Positions 41,852 to 51,271 of a stretch of DNA of 64,000 nt are shown here, piece after piece. How positions within the stretch are numbered: the stretch's first letter is position 1; every line of letters begins with the position of its first letter. The position numbers and the translations under genes were made by a program. The notes under the pieces are model-generated. The model saw nothing but the letters and a program-made list of their open reading frames with translations, did no database searches and had not been told where the DNA came from. Origin of the DNA: Kribbella steppae (lineage in GTDB: Bacteria; Actinomycetota; Actinomycetes; Propionibacteriales; Kribbellaceae); NCBI RefSeq assembly GCF_004342025.1, contig NZ_SLWN01000007.1, positions 401,709 through 465,708 on the forward strand, read 5' to 3'.

Positions 41852-42708
41852 CGCAGCACCCGCTCGGGTTCGGGGAGGCGGCCGATGCGGAGCATCAGGC
41901 GGTAGGCGATGACGCAGACGATGGCGCCGATGGCGATGATGAGGGCGCCCATCGGGGAGTTGTAGCGCTGGATGACGTCGCCTTGGAAGGACAGCAGGGC
42001 GAGGACGAGCCAGGGGGCGGCGACGGCGACGCGGGCGCCGTTGACGGACCAGGACTGGCGGGACTCGAGCTCGGATCTGGTCCGGCCGTCGTCGCGCAGG
42101 AACGTCGACAGCGAACGGAGCAACCGGCCGAGATCCCCACCACCGACCTCGCGCGCGATCCGCAACGCCTCGACGACCCGGTCGCCGACGGGGTCCGCGA
42201 GCCGTGCCTTCAACCGGTCCAGCGACTCCGCGAACCGCCCGGTCGACGCATAGTCCGCACCGAACCGGCGGAACGGCTCGCGCAACGGCAACGGACCGCG
42301 CTCACCCACCTGAGCCAACGCCTCCGACAACGACAATCCGGCGCGCACGGCCGACGCGATGTTGTCCACCACGTCCGGCCACAACTCACGGAACTCCGCG
42401 AGCCGCTTCCGGGCCCGGCTCCGCAACAGTGCAACCGGCATCCCACCGGCCATCAGCCCGAACACCGCACCGACCGGCCAAGCACCCGACACCACGAACA
42501 TCAGCACGAACCCGACCACACCCGTGATCACACAGACCCCGATGAACGCACCCGGCGTCACACCCTCGACTCCCGCGCTCGCGAGCAGGTCGCGGCTGCG
42601 TGAGACCAACCGCCCATCACCGGCCGACCGCTCCTCGGCGGGCGTGACGAACGTCCAGATGATCAGCAGTACGCCGATCCCGAAGAACAGTCCCAGCAGC
42701 AGCCCCAT
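41848..42708 (-). CDS. tadB: Tad inner-membrane platform protein TadB
   Basis: The 286-residue protein starts LLLGLFFGIGVLLIIWTFV and has the T2SF core IASAVRAGLSLSEALAQVGERGPLPLREPFRRFG at about 125-158, with two more C-terminal helices. ATG 42708 overlaps the tadA stop (ATGA), though the frame is open to 43011. It pairs with TadC in the membrane. Confidence 0.85.
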   Translation of the reverse strand: MGLLLGLFFGIGVLLIIWTFVTPAEERSAGDGRLVSRSRDLLASAGVEGVTPGAFIGVCVITGVVGFVLMFVVSGAWPVGAVFGLMAGGMPVALLRSRARKRLAEFRELWPDVVDNIASAVRAGLSLSEALAQVGERGPLPLREPFRRFGADYASTGRFAESLDRLKARLADPVGDRVVEALRIAREVGGGDLGRLLRSLSTFLRDDGRTRSELESRQSWSVNGARVAVAAPWLVLALLSFQGDVIQRYNSPMGALIIAIGAIVCVIAYRLMLRIGRLPEPERVLR

Positions 42709-44033
42709 CAGCTCCCCCCTCGCGGCAACTCGGTGAGCAGACCCGCCACGGAGTACCCGGCCTGCTGGAACCGCTCCGGATGCGGCAGGTGCCCCTCGGC
42801 CCGTCGCAGCTGCCCGTCGTACGTGCCGAACACGGTCTCGGTCTCGATCGCGTGCTCCTCGATCCGCCCGCTCACCGCGACGATCTCCCGCACCCGCCGC
42901 TGCCCGTCGGCCCCGATGCCGAGGTGTACGACGAGATCCACACACCCGGCCACGGTCGGCAGCACGAAGCGGGAGCCGATGTTCTCCCCCGCAAGAAGTG
43001 GCAACGTGCACATCTTCGTCAGCGCCTCACGCGCCGAGTTCGCGTGGATCGTGCACATGCCGGGAAGCCCACTGTTCAACGCCAGCAGGAGATCCAGGCA
43101 CTCCTCGCCGCGCACCTCACCGACGATCACTCGCGACGGCCGCATCCGCAGCGACTCCTTGACCAGGTCGCGCAGGCGGACCTCGCCAGTGCCCTCCAGA
43201 CCGGCCTGCCGGGTCTGCATCGACACCCAATCGGGAATCGGCAGCTTGATCTCGAAAACCTCTTCACAGCTGATCACGCGCTCGCTGCCCGGGATCGACC
43301 CGGCCAACGCGTTCAGCATCGTGGTCTTGCCGGCCTGCGTCCCGCCGGAGACCAGGACGTTCAGCCCGACCGCGACAGCGGCATCCAGGACCGCGGCCGC
43401 GTGCGGTGTCAGCGATCCGAGCGCGACGAGATCGCTCAACCGGGTCGCGCGCACGGTGAATTTCCTGATGTTGATCGCGGCATGGCGTTGAGTGATGCCG
43501 CCCAGCACGATGTGCACCCGGCTGCCGTCCGGCAGGCGCGCATCCGTGAACGGCTGCGACACATCGATCCGCCGGCCGGTCGTCTTCAGCATCCGCTCGA
43601 CCAGATCGCTGACCTCCTCCTCGATCAGCACGGTCGTGGTCAGCTCGTGCCGGCCGTCGCGGGCGATGAACACCCGGCTCGGCTCGTTGATCCAGATCTC
43701 CTCGACCGCCGGGTCATCGAGGTATCGCTGCAGCGGCCCGAATCCGGCGACCCGGTCGTGCACCTCCCGGCTGACCGCCTCGAGATCGCCGATCGGCGGC
43801 ACCACACCGGTCAGACTGCGTTCGTCGTACTCCCGGACGACCGTGGCGACGATCGCGTTGACTGCGGCCGGGTCACGGAGTGGATCGATGCCTTCCCGGC
43901 GTACGACGTCGCGGACCTGGGCATCGATCAGTTCGACGGCACCACCGTCCCAGCCGGACCGGCGCGCGGCGAGTCTGTCGGCTGTCATCGGTCTCCCCGT
44001 GTATGTCCCGTCTGGCGACCGCTCGGTCACCAT
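42708..44033 (-). CDS. tadA: Tad secretion ATPase TadA
   Basis: The 441-residue protein is a CpaF/TadA ATPase: an N-terminal domain (VAGFGPLQRYLDDPAVEEIWINEPSRVFI), Walker A VSGGTQAGKTTMLNALAG (where GxxGxGKT is common), Asp box CEEVFEIKL, Walker B SRVIVGEVRGEECLDLLLALNSG and the His box GMCTIHANSA. It powers pilus extension. Start ATG 44033 has AGGA 9 bp before it. No tadZ or ssd gene adjoins it. Confidence 0.9.
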   Translation of the reverse strand: MVTERSPDGTYTGRPMTADRLAARRSGWDGGAVELIDAQVRDVVRREGIDPLRDPAAVNAIVATVVREYDERSLTGVVPPIGDLEAVSREVHDRVAGFGPLQRYLDDPAVEEIWINEPSRVFIARDGRHELTTTVLIEEEVSDLVERMLKTTGRRIDVSQPFTDARLPDGSRVHIVLGGITQRHAAINIRKFTVRATRLSDLVALGSLTPHAAAVLDAAVAVGLNVLVSGGTQAGKTTMLNALAGSIPGSERVISCEEVFEIKLPIPDWVSMQTRQAGLEGTGEVRLRDLVKESLRMRPSRVIVGEVRGEECLDLLLALNSGLPGMCTIHANSAREALTKMCTLPLLAGENIGSRFVLPTVAGCVDLVVHLGIGADGQRRVREIVAVSGRIEEHAIETETVFGTYDGQLRRAEGHLPHPERFQQAGYSVAGLLTELPRGGS

Positions 44034-44169
44034 GCGCGACCATCCTTTCAACCGCGGAGCAGGCCGCGCCACCTGATCCCGGCAGCCTGTGGATAACCGT
44101 GACACGCCAAAGGCTCACCGAGGGTATCTGCACCCTCACGGCAAGGTCCAAGCGGTCAGCCGCCAGAGG

Positions 44170-44913
44170 TCAGCGGTGGACGAGCGTGTGCTCGAACGCG
44201 TACCGGCTCGCCCGGAACAGGTGCGAGCCGTACTCGACCGGCTGACCGTGGTCGTCGTACGTGATCCGTGTGGTCGCCAGCAACGGAACGCCCGGCTCCT
44301 CGGACAGCAGCCGAGCCTGCTCCGGTGTAGCGGGCAGTGCGGAGATGGTCTGATGCGCGACCTTCAGTCGCACCCCCTCCGCGCGCAGCAGTGCGTACAG
44401 CCCGCGCTCGGCCAGTGTGGCGGGGTCAGTGTCCAGCAGGTCCGGCGGCAGCCAATTGCGCATCAGTGCGAGCGGCTCGCCGTCCGCCCGGCGCAAGCGC
44501 TCCAGCCTGAGCACTCGGTCGCCCTGCTCGAGCTGCAGGGCAGTAGCGACCTCCGCGGTCGCAGGAGCGACTCCGAACCGCAGTACGTCGGTCTCCGGCT
44601 TGCGGTGGGCTGCGGCCAGGTCGTCGTACAGGCTGGTGAGCTCCAGCGAGCGTCGTACCTGACCTGAGTTCCCCACTACCTGCGTGCCGACGCCGCGCTT
44701 GCGCACGAGCAGTCCTTGGTCGACCAGCCGTGCGATCGCCTGCCGCACTGTCGGCCGGCTCAACCCGTACGCCTCCGCCAGGTCCACCTCGTTGCTCAGC
44801 CGCGACCCGACCGGCAACTCCCCACCCTGAATCGCCGCCTCCAGTTGCTGTGCCAACTGCACATGCAACGGCGTACGGCTGTTCCGATCAACCCGGACCT
44901 GCACGGTACTCAT
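44170..44913 (-). CDS. GntR-family regulator, HutC/UTRA type
   Basis: The 247-residue protein has a winged helix (TPLHVQLAQQLEAAIQGGELPVGSRLSNEVDLAEAYGLSRPTVRQAIARLVDQGLLVRKRGVGTQVV, about 14-78) and a UTRA domain ending TTRITYDDHGQPVEYGSHLFRASRY. It probably binds a sugar phosphate. It lies downstream of the isomerase/dehydrogenase pair on the same strand, and may regulate them. ATG 44913 is used. Confidence 0.85.
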   Translation of the reverse strand: MSTVQVRVDRNSRTPLHVQLAQQLEAAIQGGELPVGSRLSNEVDLAEAYGLSRPTVRQAIARLVDQGLLVRKRGVGTQVVGNSGQVRRSLELTSLYDDLAAAHRKPETDVLRFGVAPATAEVATALQLEQGDRVLRLERLRRADGEPLALMRNWLPPDLLDTDPATLAERGLYALLRAEGVRLKVAHQTISALPATPEQARLLSEEPGVPLLATTRITYDDHGQPVEYGSHLFRASRYAFEHTLVHR

Positions 44914-44966
44914 GCGCACATCCTGAAGCCTTCACCCTGATCCGTCGACCCACCACCCTGATTTGA

Positions 44967-45740
44967 TCAGATCTCTGCGTTTGTGAACGCCGCCCGGAAA
45001 CGGCGCAACGCGAGCTCGCTGTCGCTCGAAGCGAACGCCTCCAGGTCGACGGTCCCGTCATATCCGTGCTGTCGCAACACGGCCGCGATCGCCGGGTAGT
45101 TGATCTCACCAGTACCGGGTTCGCAGCGGCCGGGGACGTCGGCGACCTGGATCTCGCCGAGATACGGGAACGCCGTGCCGATCAACTCGATCAGATTCCC
45201 CTCGCCGATCTGCGCGTGATACAGGTCGAGCATCATCCGCAGCCGCGGATGATCGACGGCTTTGACCAACGCGAGGGTGTCGGCGGCTTTCCCGAACGGT
45301 ACGCCGGGATGGTCGACCTCGGTGTTGAGATTCTCCAGGACGAACATCACGTCGTACCGCTCCGCGAGTTTGGCCAGCTTTTCCAGCGTCCGGGCGGCCG
45401 TCAGCCACATCTCGCCGGTGACCTGGTACTGCGGTACGACGGGCAGCCCGTGATCGTCGAGCTCGGTGCCGTGCAGGTTGAGCCGCGGGCAGCCGAGCTC
45501 GAGCGCGACCTGGATGGACTGTTCCGCGGTTGCCAGCAGCCGGTCCTGGTCATGGGTGAGCGACCCGCTGACGTATCCGGTCATCGACGAGAAAGCGGCA
45601 CCGGTCTTCTTCAGCCCGGCGATGTCCTTCGTGGGCCAGTTCCAGATCACGACGTCGAATCCGGCCGCATGAATGCGCTCCACCCGGTCCAGGAAAGGCA
45701 GCTCGGTGAACACCATTTCGGCACAGACGGCGAGCCTCAT
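44967..45740 (-). CDS. Hydroxypyruvate isomerase-like sugar isomerase
   Basis: The 257-residue TIM-barrel protein has Hyi-like motifs: LPFLDRVERIHAAGFDVVIWNWPTKD at about 14-39, LNLHGTE at about 87-93, FVLENLNTEVDHPGVP at about 132-147 and LDLYHAQIGEGNLIELI at about 171-187 with the metal-binding Glu, Asp and His. It overlaps the preceding dehydrogenase gene by 3 bp (ATGA). Substrate may be hydroxypyruvate or another 2-oxo sugar. Confidence 0.8.
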   Translation of the reverse strand: MRLAVCAEMVFTELPFLDRVERIHAAGFDVVIWNWPTKDIAGLKKTGAAFSSMTGYVSGSLTHDQDRLLATAEQSIQVALELGCPRLNLHGTELDDHGLPVVPQYQVTGEMWLTAARTLEKLAKLAERYDVMFVLENLNTEVDHPGVPFGKAADTLALVKAVDHPRLRMMLDLYHAQIGEGNLIELIGTAFPYLGEIQVADVPGRCEPGTGEINYPAIAAVLRQHGYDGTVDLEAFASSDSELALRRFRAAFTNAEI

Positions 45741-46774
45741 CAGATCTCCTCGACCTTCACCGGACGGCTTTCCTCGTGCGACTTCATCGCTGCAAGTGCG
45801 ACCTGCAGCGCATTCCGGGCGTCCTGACCGGTGACCGGCGCCGCGATGTTGCCGCGGACAACTTCGGTGAACTCGGCAAGTTCCTGGACATAGGCGTCGC
45901 GGAACATCTCCTCGTCACTGCGCAAGGTGTGCTGATGCGATCCGCTCACGTCGTAATGCACCATCGGACTACTCGCCAACCGGCCGGCCACGACCATGCC
46001 CTTGCTACCGAAGACTTCGCCGCGTACGTCGTACCCGTACAGCGCGGAGAAGTTCGCCTCGGCGGTCGCGATTGCACCGTTGTCGAACGTGATCATCACA
46101 ACCGCGGTGTCAAGGAGCCCGTTCTCCTTGTACTCGGGGGCGACCAGCGCGTCCGCCTTCGTGTAGACCTCGACCGGCTGCGCGCCTGGATTGAGCCAGA
46201 GCAGCGTATCGAAGTCGTGAATGAGCGTCTCGCGGAAGATCGTCCACGGCCGGATCCCGGCGGCTGCGGACCCCATGCCCTCCGGCCGGCCCGGATCCCG
46301 GGTGATCGATCGCATCAGTTGCGGCGTACCGATTCCGCCAGCCTCGATCGTCGTGCGCGCGGCGGCGAAGTCGCGGGCGAACCTGCGGTTGAAGCCGACT
46401 TGGAAAGCGACACCGGCCCGCTCGGTGGCGGCGATCGCCCGGTCCATCTCCGCCAACGTCAGCGACGCCGGCTTCTCGCACCACACCTGCTTGCCGGCCT
46501 CGGCCGCGCGCACGATCAGCTCCTCGTGCACGGCCGCGATCGAGGTGATCACGACACCGTCGATCTCGGGGTCCTTGAGCAGTCCTTCGACGTCGCGCGC
46601 GTCGGCGTCGTACCTGCCCGCAAGCTGTTGGGCGGCTTCCGCCCTGGTATCGGCGACGACGGCGAGCTCGGCACCGGGGACGTGGCGGGCGATGTTCCGG
46701 GCATGCATCGTCCCGATCCGCCCGGCCCCGATCAACCCCAGCCGTACCACCCGCAGTCCATGGTCGTTCCGCAT
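45740..46774 (-). CDS. Gfo/Idh/MocA oxidoreductase, inositol dehydrogenase-like
   Basis: The 344-residue protein has a Rossmann start RLGLIGAGRIGTMHARNIARH at about 9-29, the EKP motif in QVWCEKPASLTLAEMD and the catalytic pair Asp/His in ETLIHDFDTLLWL. The order fits IolG-like NAD-dependent polyol dehydrogenases. It starts the operon that continues into the isomerase. The perfect LacI-type palindrome at 46801 lies just before it. Confidence 0.85.
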   Translation of the reverse strand: MRNDHGLRVVRLGLIGAGRIGTMHARNIARHVPGAELAVVADTRAEAAQQLAGRYDADARDVEGLLKDPEIDGVVITSIAAVHEELIVRAAEAGKQVWCEKPASLTLAEMDRAIAATERAGVAFQVGFNRRFARDFAAARTTIEAGGIGTPQLMRSITRDPGRPEGMGSAAAGIRPWTIFRETLIHDFDTLLWLNPGAQPVEVYTKADALVAPEYKENGLLDTAVVMITFDNGAIATAEANFSALYGYDVRGEVFGSKGMVVAGRLASSPMVHYDVSGSHQHTLRSDEEMFRDAYVQELAEFTEVVRGNIAAPVTGQDARNALQVALAAMKSHEESRPVKVEEI

Positions 46775-46800
46775 TCTCCACCCCTCCACCTGCCCGCTCG

Positions 46801-46818
46801 GACTAGAGCGCTCTAGTC
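46801..46818. promoter_or_regulatory. LacI-type operator
   Basis: GACTAGAGCGCTCTAGTC is a perfect 18-bp palindrome with the central CG that LacI-family proteins prefer. It lies between the divergent Gfo/Idh (46774) and LacI (46876) starts, so it probably controls both. The binder is inferred to be the LacI protein next to it. Confidence 0.75.
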
Positions 46819-46875
46819 AGGAGCTAGCGAACACTGCTTTGATGGTCTCGGTCAAGACCCACGAGAGCAGGTGAG

Positions 46876-47841
46876 ATGAACCCCCGACCGACGATGGAGG
46901 ACGTCGCCGCCCGGGCCGGCGTGTCCCGTGCCCTCGTGTCGATCGTCTACCGCAACGTGCCGGGGGCGAGCGACGAGACGCGGGCGCGCGTGTTCGCGGT
47001 CGGCGACGAGCTCGGCTACCGCCCGGACCATCGGGCCCGGCTGCTCGGCAGCAGGCAACGCACTCGTCTTATCGGCGTGGCCTTCGACGTGCGCTACCCC
47101 TTCCACGGCGACCTGGTCGAGGCGCTGTACCCGGCTGCCGAGTCCCTCGGCTACAGCCTCACTCTGAGCGCCGTCACCGGTAGCCGTCGCGAGGCAGCCG
47201 CCGTCCAGTCCCTGCTGGACTACCGCTGCGAGTCACTGGTCCTGATTGGGCCTACGTCACCATCATCCGCGCTGACAGCTCTCGCCGAGTCCCAACCGAC
47301 CGTTGTCATCGCCCGCAAGGTGCGAGCGGCCGGTGTGCACGTCGTACGCACAGATGACGCGTCTGGGTCACGCCTAGCTGTGGAATACCTGCTGTCTCTT
47401 GGACACACGCGCATCGCCCACGTCGACGGCGCCCGTGCGCCTGGCGCAGCAGAACGCCGTACTGCGTATGTCCACACCATGCGGCGCGCAGGACTCACCC
47501 CTGTGGTCATTCCCGGCGGCTTGACCGAGGCAGCGGGCACTGAGGCGGCGCACCGACTCCCCCCGGACGTCACAGCCGTTGCCGCCTTCAACGATGCGTG
47601 TGCGATCGGCCTGCTGCACACCCTCCGGGCCGGCGGCCGCCGGGTCCCGGAAGACGTCTCGATCATCGGGTACGACGACTCCACGCCGTCCCGCCTGGAT
47701 CACATCCAGCTGTCGACCATCGCCCAGAACGCCGACCGCCTGGCGTCCGCCGCTCTCAGCCTCGCGACCTGTCAGGACCGCGAGTCGCCCCAGGAGGTCA
47801 TCACCAGTCCGGACCTGCTGCCGCGCAAGACGACCGCCTAA
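46876..47841 (+). CDS. LacI-family regulator
   Basis: The 321-residue protein has the LacI HTH: TMEDVAARAGVSRALVSIVYRNVPGASDETRARVFAVGDELGYRPDHRARLL (about 6-57) and a periplasmic-binding-like ligand domain with VAAFNDACAIGLLHTLRAGG. It is divergent from the Gfo/Idh-isomerase operon across a perfect palindrome. Its last 4 bp overlap the end of the second LacI gene. Confidence 0.9.
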   Translation: MNPRPTMEDVAARAGVSRALVSIVYRNVPGASDETRARVFAVGDELGYRPDHRARLLGSRQRTRLIGVAFDVRYPFHGDLVEALYPAAESLGYSLTLSAVTGSRREAAAVQSLLDYRCESLVLIGPTSPSSALTALAESQPTVVIARKVRAAGVHVVRTDDASGSRLAVEYLLSLGHTRIAHVDGARAPGAAERRTAYVHTMRRAGLTPVVIPGGLTEAAGTEAAHRLPPDVTAVAAFNDACAIGLLHTLRAGGRRVPEDVSIIGYDDSTPSRLDHIQLSTIAQNADRLASAALSLATCQDRESPQEVITSPDLLPRKTTA

Positions 47842-48851
47842 GGGACGTTGTACGGCGTGATCGGGTGCAGGTTGCTCGGCGTACCCGGGACGTTGGGCAG
47901 GAGCCGGTGTGCGTGCAGGAGGTGCTGGCACGCGCGGTGAAGGTCGGTGGGCAGGTCGTGGTTCAGCACCACCGAGAGAGCACCGGAACGCAGCAGGGCG
48001 AGGTTGTCGGCATCGAGGTCGTGGGCAACGAAGCAGCGGTACGGTCGCTCAAGATCGGCGAACGCCTGGACGATGGCACGGTTGCCACCCCCGATGGAGT
48101 AGACCGCGTTGATGGTCGGGTCGGCAGTCAGTGCCGCCAGCGCCTGCCCGTGGATCGTGGTGTCGAGGCCGTCCGTCTCGGCCAGCTCCACGACCGCACG
48201 ACCCGGTGAAAGCTTGCGGAGGGTCGAGCGGAAACCCATCTCGCGTTCCTCCTCGCCGCGGAACGATCCACGGCTCAGCGTGACGAGCACACTGCCCGGA
48301 TCGTCGCCCAGCCATTGGGTGAGGAAGTACGCCGCTGTCGCACCAGCGGACCGATTGTCGATGCCGACGTACGCGAGCCGCCTGCTGCCGGGCAGATCGG
48401 TGACGAGGGTGACGACCGGGATGCCGGCGGCAACTAACTTGTCGACGGCCTCGACGACCTCGGGCTCGTCCGGTGCCTTGAGGATCAAGCCCTGTGAGCC
48501 GCGTTTGCGCACCTTCTCCAGGGTCGCGATCAGCTCAGCGGCGGACGCCGTCTCGCTGAGGTCGAACCGAGCCCGCAGGACCGCTGGACGAAGGCCGGGC
48601 AGAGCCGCCTCGAGGGCTGTACGCACCGCCCAGGAGAACCGGCTGGGTGCCTGCATGACGAGGTCGATCACCAGCGTGCGGCCGCCGAGACGGACCTGGG
48701 TGGCCTGCCGGTCCAGGTCGAGCATCGCCTGCTCGACCTGACGGCGGGCGCGGGCACTGACACCGGCGCGACCGCTGAGCACCCGGTCGACCGTCGTCTC
48801 GCTCAGCCCGGCCTGGACCGCGATGTCGCGGACCCGGTGCTCACGCCCCAT
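47838..48851 (-). CDS. LacI-family regulator
   Basis: The 337-residue protein has a LacI-type HTH (RVRDIAVQAGLSETTVDRVLSGRAGVSARARRQVEQAM, about 5-42). Its ligand domain runs through VTLVTDLPGSRRLAYVGIDNRSAGATAAYFL, as in sugar-binding repressors. ATG 48851 has GGAGGAG. It is divergent from the PhyH gene at 48958. Two LacI genes back to back at their 3' ends suggest two separate regulons. Confidence 0.88.
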   Translation of the reverse strand: MGREHRVRDIAVQAGLSETTVDRVLSGRAGVSARARRQVEQAMLDLDRQATQVRLGGRTLVIDLVMQAPSRFSWAVRTALEAALPGLRPAVLRARFDLSETASAAELIATLEKVRKRGSQGLILKAPDEPEVVEAVDKLVAAGIPVVTLVTDLPGSRRLAYVGIDNRSAGATAAYFLTQWLGDDPGSVLVTLSRGSFRGEEEREMGFRSTLRKLSPGRAVVELAETDGLDTTIHGQALAALTADPTINAVYSIGGGNRAIVQAFADLERPYRCFVAHDLDADNLALLRSGALSVVLNHDLPTDLHRACQHLLHAHRLLPNVPGTPSNLHPITPYNVP

Positions 48852-48957
48852 TGCACTCCTCCGGCCTGGAATGACGGGTTTTTGACGGATCCAGGGGATT
48901 CCGAACCCATCAGGAAACCCCCACGCTAGAACAACCAGGAGACAAGGAGCTACCCCG

Positions 48958-50091
48958 ATGAACTGGCTGAACCCCGACGATGGCCGCTTGGACGACCTGC
49001 TGACCGTCCTCAAGGAGCAGACCGACGCCGCCGACTACCCACACGCCGAACTGATCGAGCAACAGGTCCCGGTGTACGACGCCGCCCGGCTCCGGACCGC
49101 GGATCCTCGGGTTGTGCAGGCCGAGTTCGCCACCGCGTTCGGACCGGGCCCAGGCATCGTCGTCCTGAAGGGTGCCTTCGGCAACGCACTCGTCGACGCG
49201 ACGACGGCCGAGTTCAACCGGCTGATCGAGGAGCAGCACCGATCCGGAACCGCGGCCGGCGACCACTTTGCCAAGCCGGGCGCGAACGATCGGGTCTGGA
49301 ACGCCCTGGAGAAGCTGGCCGTCGGCGCGCCCGAGGTGTTCGCCGCGTACTACGCCAACGACCTGCTCGCCCTCGTCGCGACGGCTTGGCTCGGTCCGGC
49401 GTACCAGGTGACCTCGCAGGTGAACGTCGTGAACCCGGGCGGTGAGGGACAGACGGTCCATCGCGACTACCACCTCGGTTTCCAGTCCGATGAGGTGGCG
49501 GCGCAGTACCCGGCCCACGTGCACCGGTTGTCGTCCGTCCTGACTTTGCAGGGCGCGGTCGCGCACTGCGACATGCCGGTCGAGTCGGGGCCGACGCTGT
49601 ACCTGCCACACTCGCAGAAGTACGAGCTCGGGTATCTGGCCTATCGGCGACGTGAGTTCTCGGAGTACTTCGTGGCGAACCACGTCCAACTCCCACTGGA
49701 GAAGGGCGACGCCGTCTTCTTCAACCCCGCGCTCTTCCACGCAGCCGGCAGCAACCACTCCGCGGACATCAAGCGGATGGCGAACCTGTTGCAGGTCTCG
49801 TCCGCGTTCGGCCGCGCGATGGAGAGCGTCGACCGGACCCGGATGGCAACGGCCCTCTACCCGGTCCTGCTCCGGCAGGCGAAGGACGATCCGGCCGGTG
49901 TCGCCAACGTCATCGCCGCCAGCGCCGAGGGTTATGCCTTCCCCACCAACCTCGACCGGGACCAGCCGATCGGCGGCCTCGCACCCCAGTCGCAGGCCGA
50001 CCTGCTCCGCCAGGCCGTCGCCGAGACCTGGGCGCCCGACCAGCTGGACCAAGCCCTTACCGAGGGCAACAATCGGCGGCTGACGCACTGA
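48958..50091 (+). CDS. Phytanoyl-CoA dioxygenase (PhyH) family protein
   Basis: The 377-residue protein has the PhyH iron motif: VHRDYHLGF at about 164-172 (HxD) and the distal His in FFNPALFHAAGSNH at about 254-267, with the 2-oxoglutarate-binding Arg likely in the following helix. Such enzymes hydroxylate small substrates with Fe(II) and 2-oxoglutarate. It is divergent from a LacI gene and followed by a Gfo/Idh dehydrogenase, which suggests an oxidative step on a sugar or polyol derivative. Confidence 0.78.
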   Translation: MNWLNPDDGRLDDLLTVLKEQTDAADYPHAELIEQQVPVYDAARLRTADPRVVQAEFATAFGPGPGIVVLKGAFGNALVDATTAEFNRLIEEQHRSGTAAGDHFAKPGANDRVWNALEKLAVGAPEVFAAYYANDLLALVATAWLGPAYQVTSQVNVVNPGGEGQTVHRDYHLGFQSDEVAAQYPAHVHRLSSVLTLQGAVAHCDMPVESGPTLYLPHSQKYELGYLAYRRREFSEYFVANHVQLPLEKGDAVFFNPALFHAAGSNHSADIKRMANLLQVSSAFGRAMESVDRTRMATALYPVLLRQAKDDPAGVANVIAASAEGYAFPTNLDRDQPIGGLAPQSQADLLRQAVAETWAPDQLDQALTEGNNRRLTH

Positions 50092-50269
50092 GCCGATACC
50101 AAATCGGTGAACCTTGGGTGAACCTGGTCCGGATCACGGGCAGGTGGTGTCCCCGAGGGGTGATCGTCAGGCAGGATGGCGCGTTCGCCGTCGGGGCGGA
50201 GGAATACTCTTACCGGCGGAACGCGCCACTCAGCCGAGCTGCTGTACGCCGCCCATCGAAGGAGAAGGC

Positions 50270-51271
50270 ATGGAACCGCTGCGTATCGGGATTCTCGGGG
50301 CCGCCCGGATCGCCGGCCGGGCGATCGTCGAGCCGGCCCGGCTGACCGGCGCCCGGCTGGTCGCGGTGGCGGCCCGGGAGACCGAACGGGCCGAGGCGTT
50401 CGCGGCGGAACATCAGGTGATGAGAGTGCACGCGTCGTACCAGGACGTGCTGGACGACCCCGAGGTCGAGGCGATCTACAACCCGCTGGCCAACGGCCTG
50501 CACGGACCGTGGAACCTGCGGGCGATTGCCGCGGGCAAACATGTGCTGACCGAGAAGCCGTCGGCCAGCAACGCCGAGGAAGCAGTCCGGGTCCGCGACG
50601 CCGTCCGCGAGCACGGCGTGGTCTTCATGGAGGCGTTCCACTACGCGTACCACCCGGTGATGCGGCGGCTGCAGGAGCTGCTCGCCAAGGGTGAGCTGGG
50701 CGACCTGCAGCACGTCGAGGCGACCATGGTGATGCCCCCGCCGCCGGACGCCGACCCACGCTGGTCGCTGCCGCTCGCCGGTGGCGCGGTGATGGACGTC
50801 GGCTGCTACGCGATCCACGCGCAGCGGATGCTGGCGCAGTACGCCGGTGGTGCGCCGAAGCTGATCAGCGCACGGGCCGGTGAGCGCAAGCGGCTGCCCG
50901 GGGTGGACGAGTGGCTGAACGCGGATCTCGAGTTCCCGAGCGGTGCGACCGGCGCGATCCGGACCAGCATGGCCGCCGAGAGCGTCGACTTCAGCCTCAA
51001 GGTGGTCGGCACGCGCGGTGAGGCGTTCGCGCCGTTCTTCGTGCTGCCGCAGAACGACGACAGGGTGATCGTGACGACCAAGGAGGACACCTGGGTCGAG
51101 CACCTCGGCACTCGGTCGTCGTACACGTACCAACTGGAGGCGTTCGCCGGGGCGGTTCGCAACGGCGCACCTGTGCTCACCGACGCCGACGACGCGCTGG
51201 CGACAATGGAGCTGATCGACGCCTGCTACCGCGACGCCGGGATGGCCCCGCGCCCGGCCTCCACGATCTGA
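50270..51271 (+). CDS. Gfo/Idh/MocA family oxidoreductase
   Basis: The 333-residue protein has LRIGILGAARIAGRAIVEPARL at about 4-25, LTEKPSASNAEEA at about 94-106 and the catalytic Asp/His set in GGAVMDVGCYAIHAQ, close to xylose/trihydroxydipropyl ether dehydrogenase relatives. AAGGAGAAGGC precedes the ATG. It lies 178 bp after the PhyH gene. Its 3' end overlaps the convergent GATase gene by 46 bp. Confidence 0.8.
   Translation: MEPLRIGILGAARIAGRAIVEPARLTGARLVAVAARETERAEAFAAEHQVMRVHASYQDVLDDPEVEAIYNPLANGLHGPWNLRAIAAGKHVLTEKPSASNAEEAVRVRDAVREHGVVFMEAFHYAYHPVMRRLQELLAKGELGDLQHVEATMVMPPPPDADPRWSLPLAGGAVMDVGCYAIHAQRMLAQYAGGAPKLISARAGERKRLPGVDEWLNADLEFPSGATGAIRTSMAAESVDFSLKVVGTRGEAFAPFFVLPQNDDRVIVTTKEDTWVEHLGTRSSYTYQLEAFAGAVRNGAPVLTDADDALATMELIDACYRDAGMAPRPASTI

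Noticed and set aside
40288..42603. A 771-residue plus-strand frame
   Set aside because: It is antisense to the tad genes, with Arg/His/Thr-rich low-complexity sequence.
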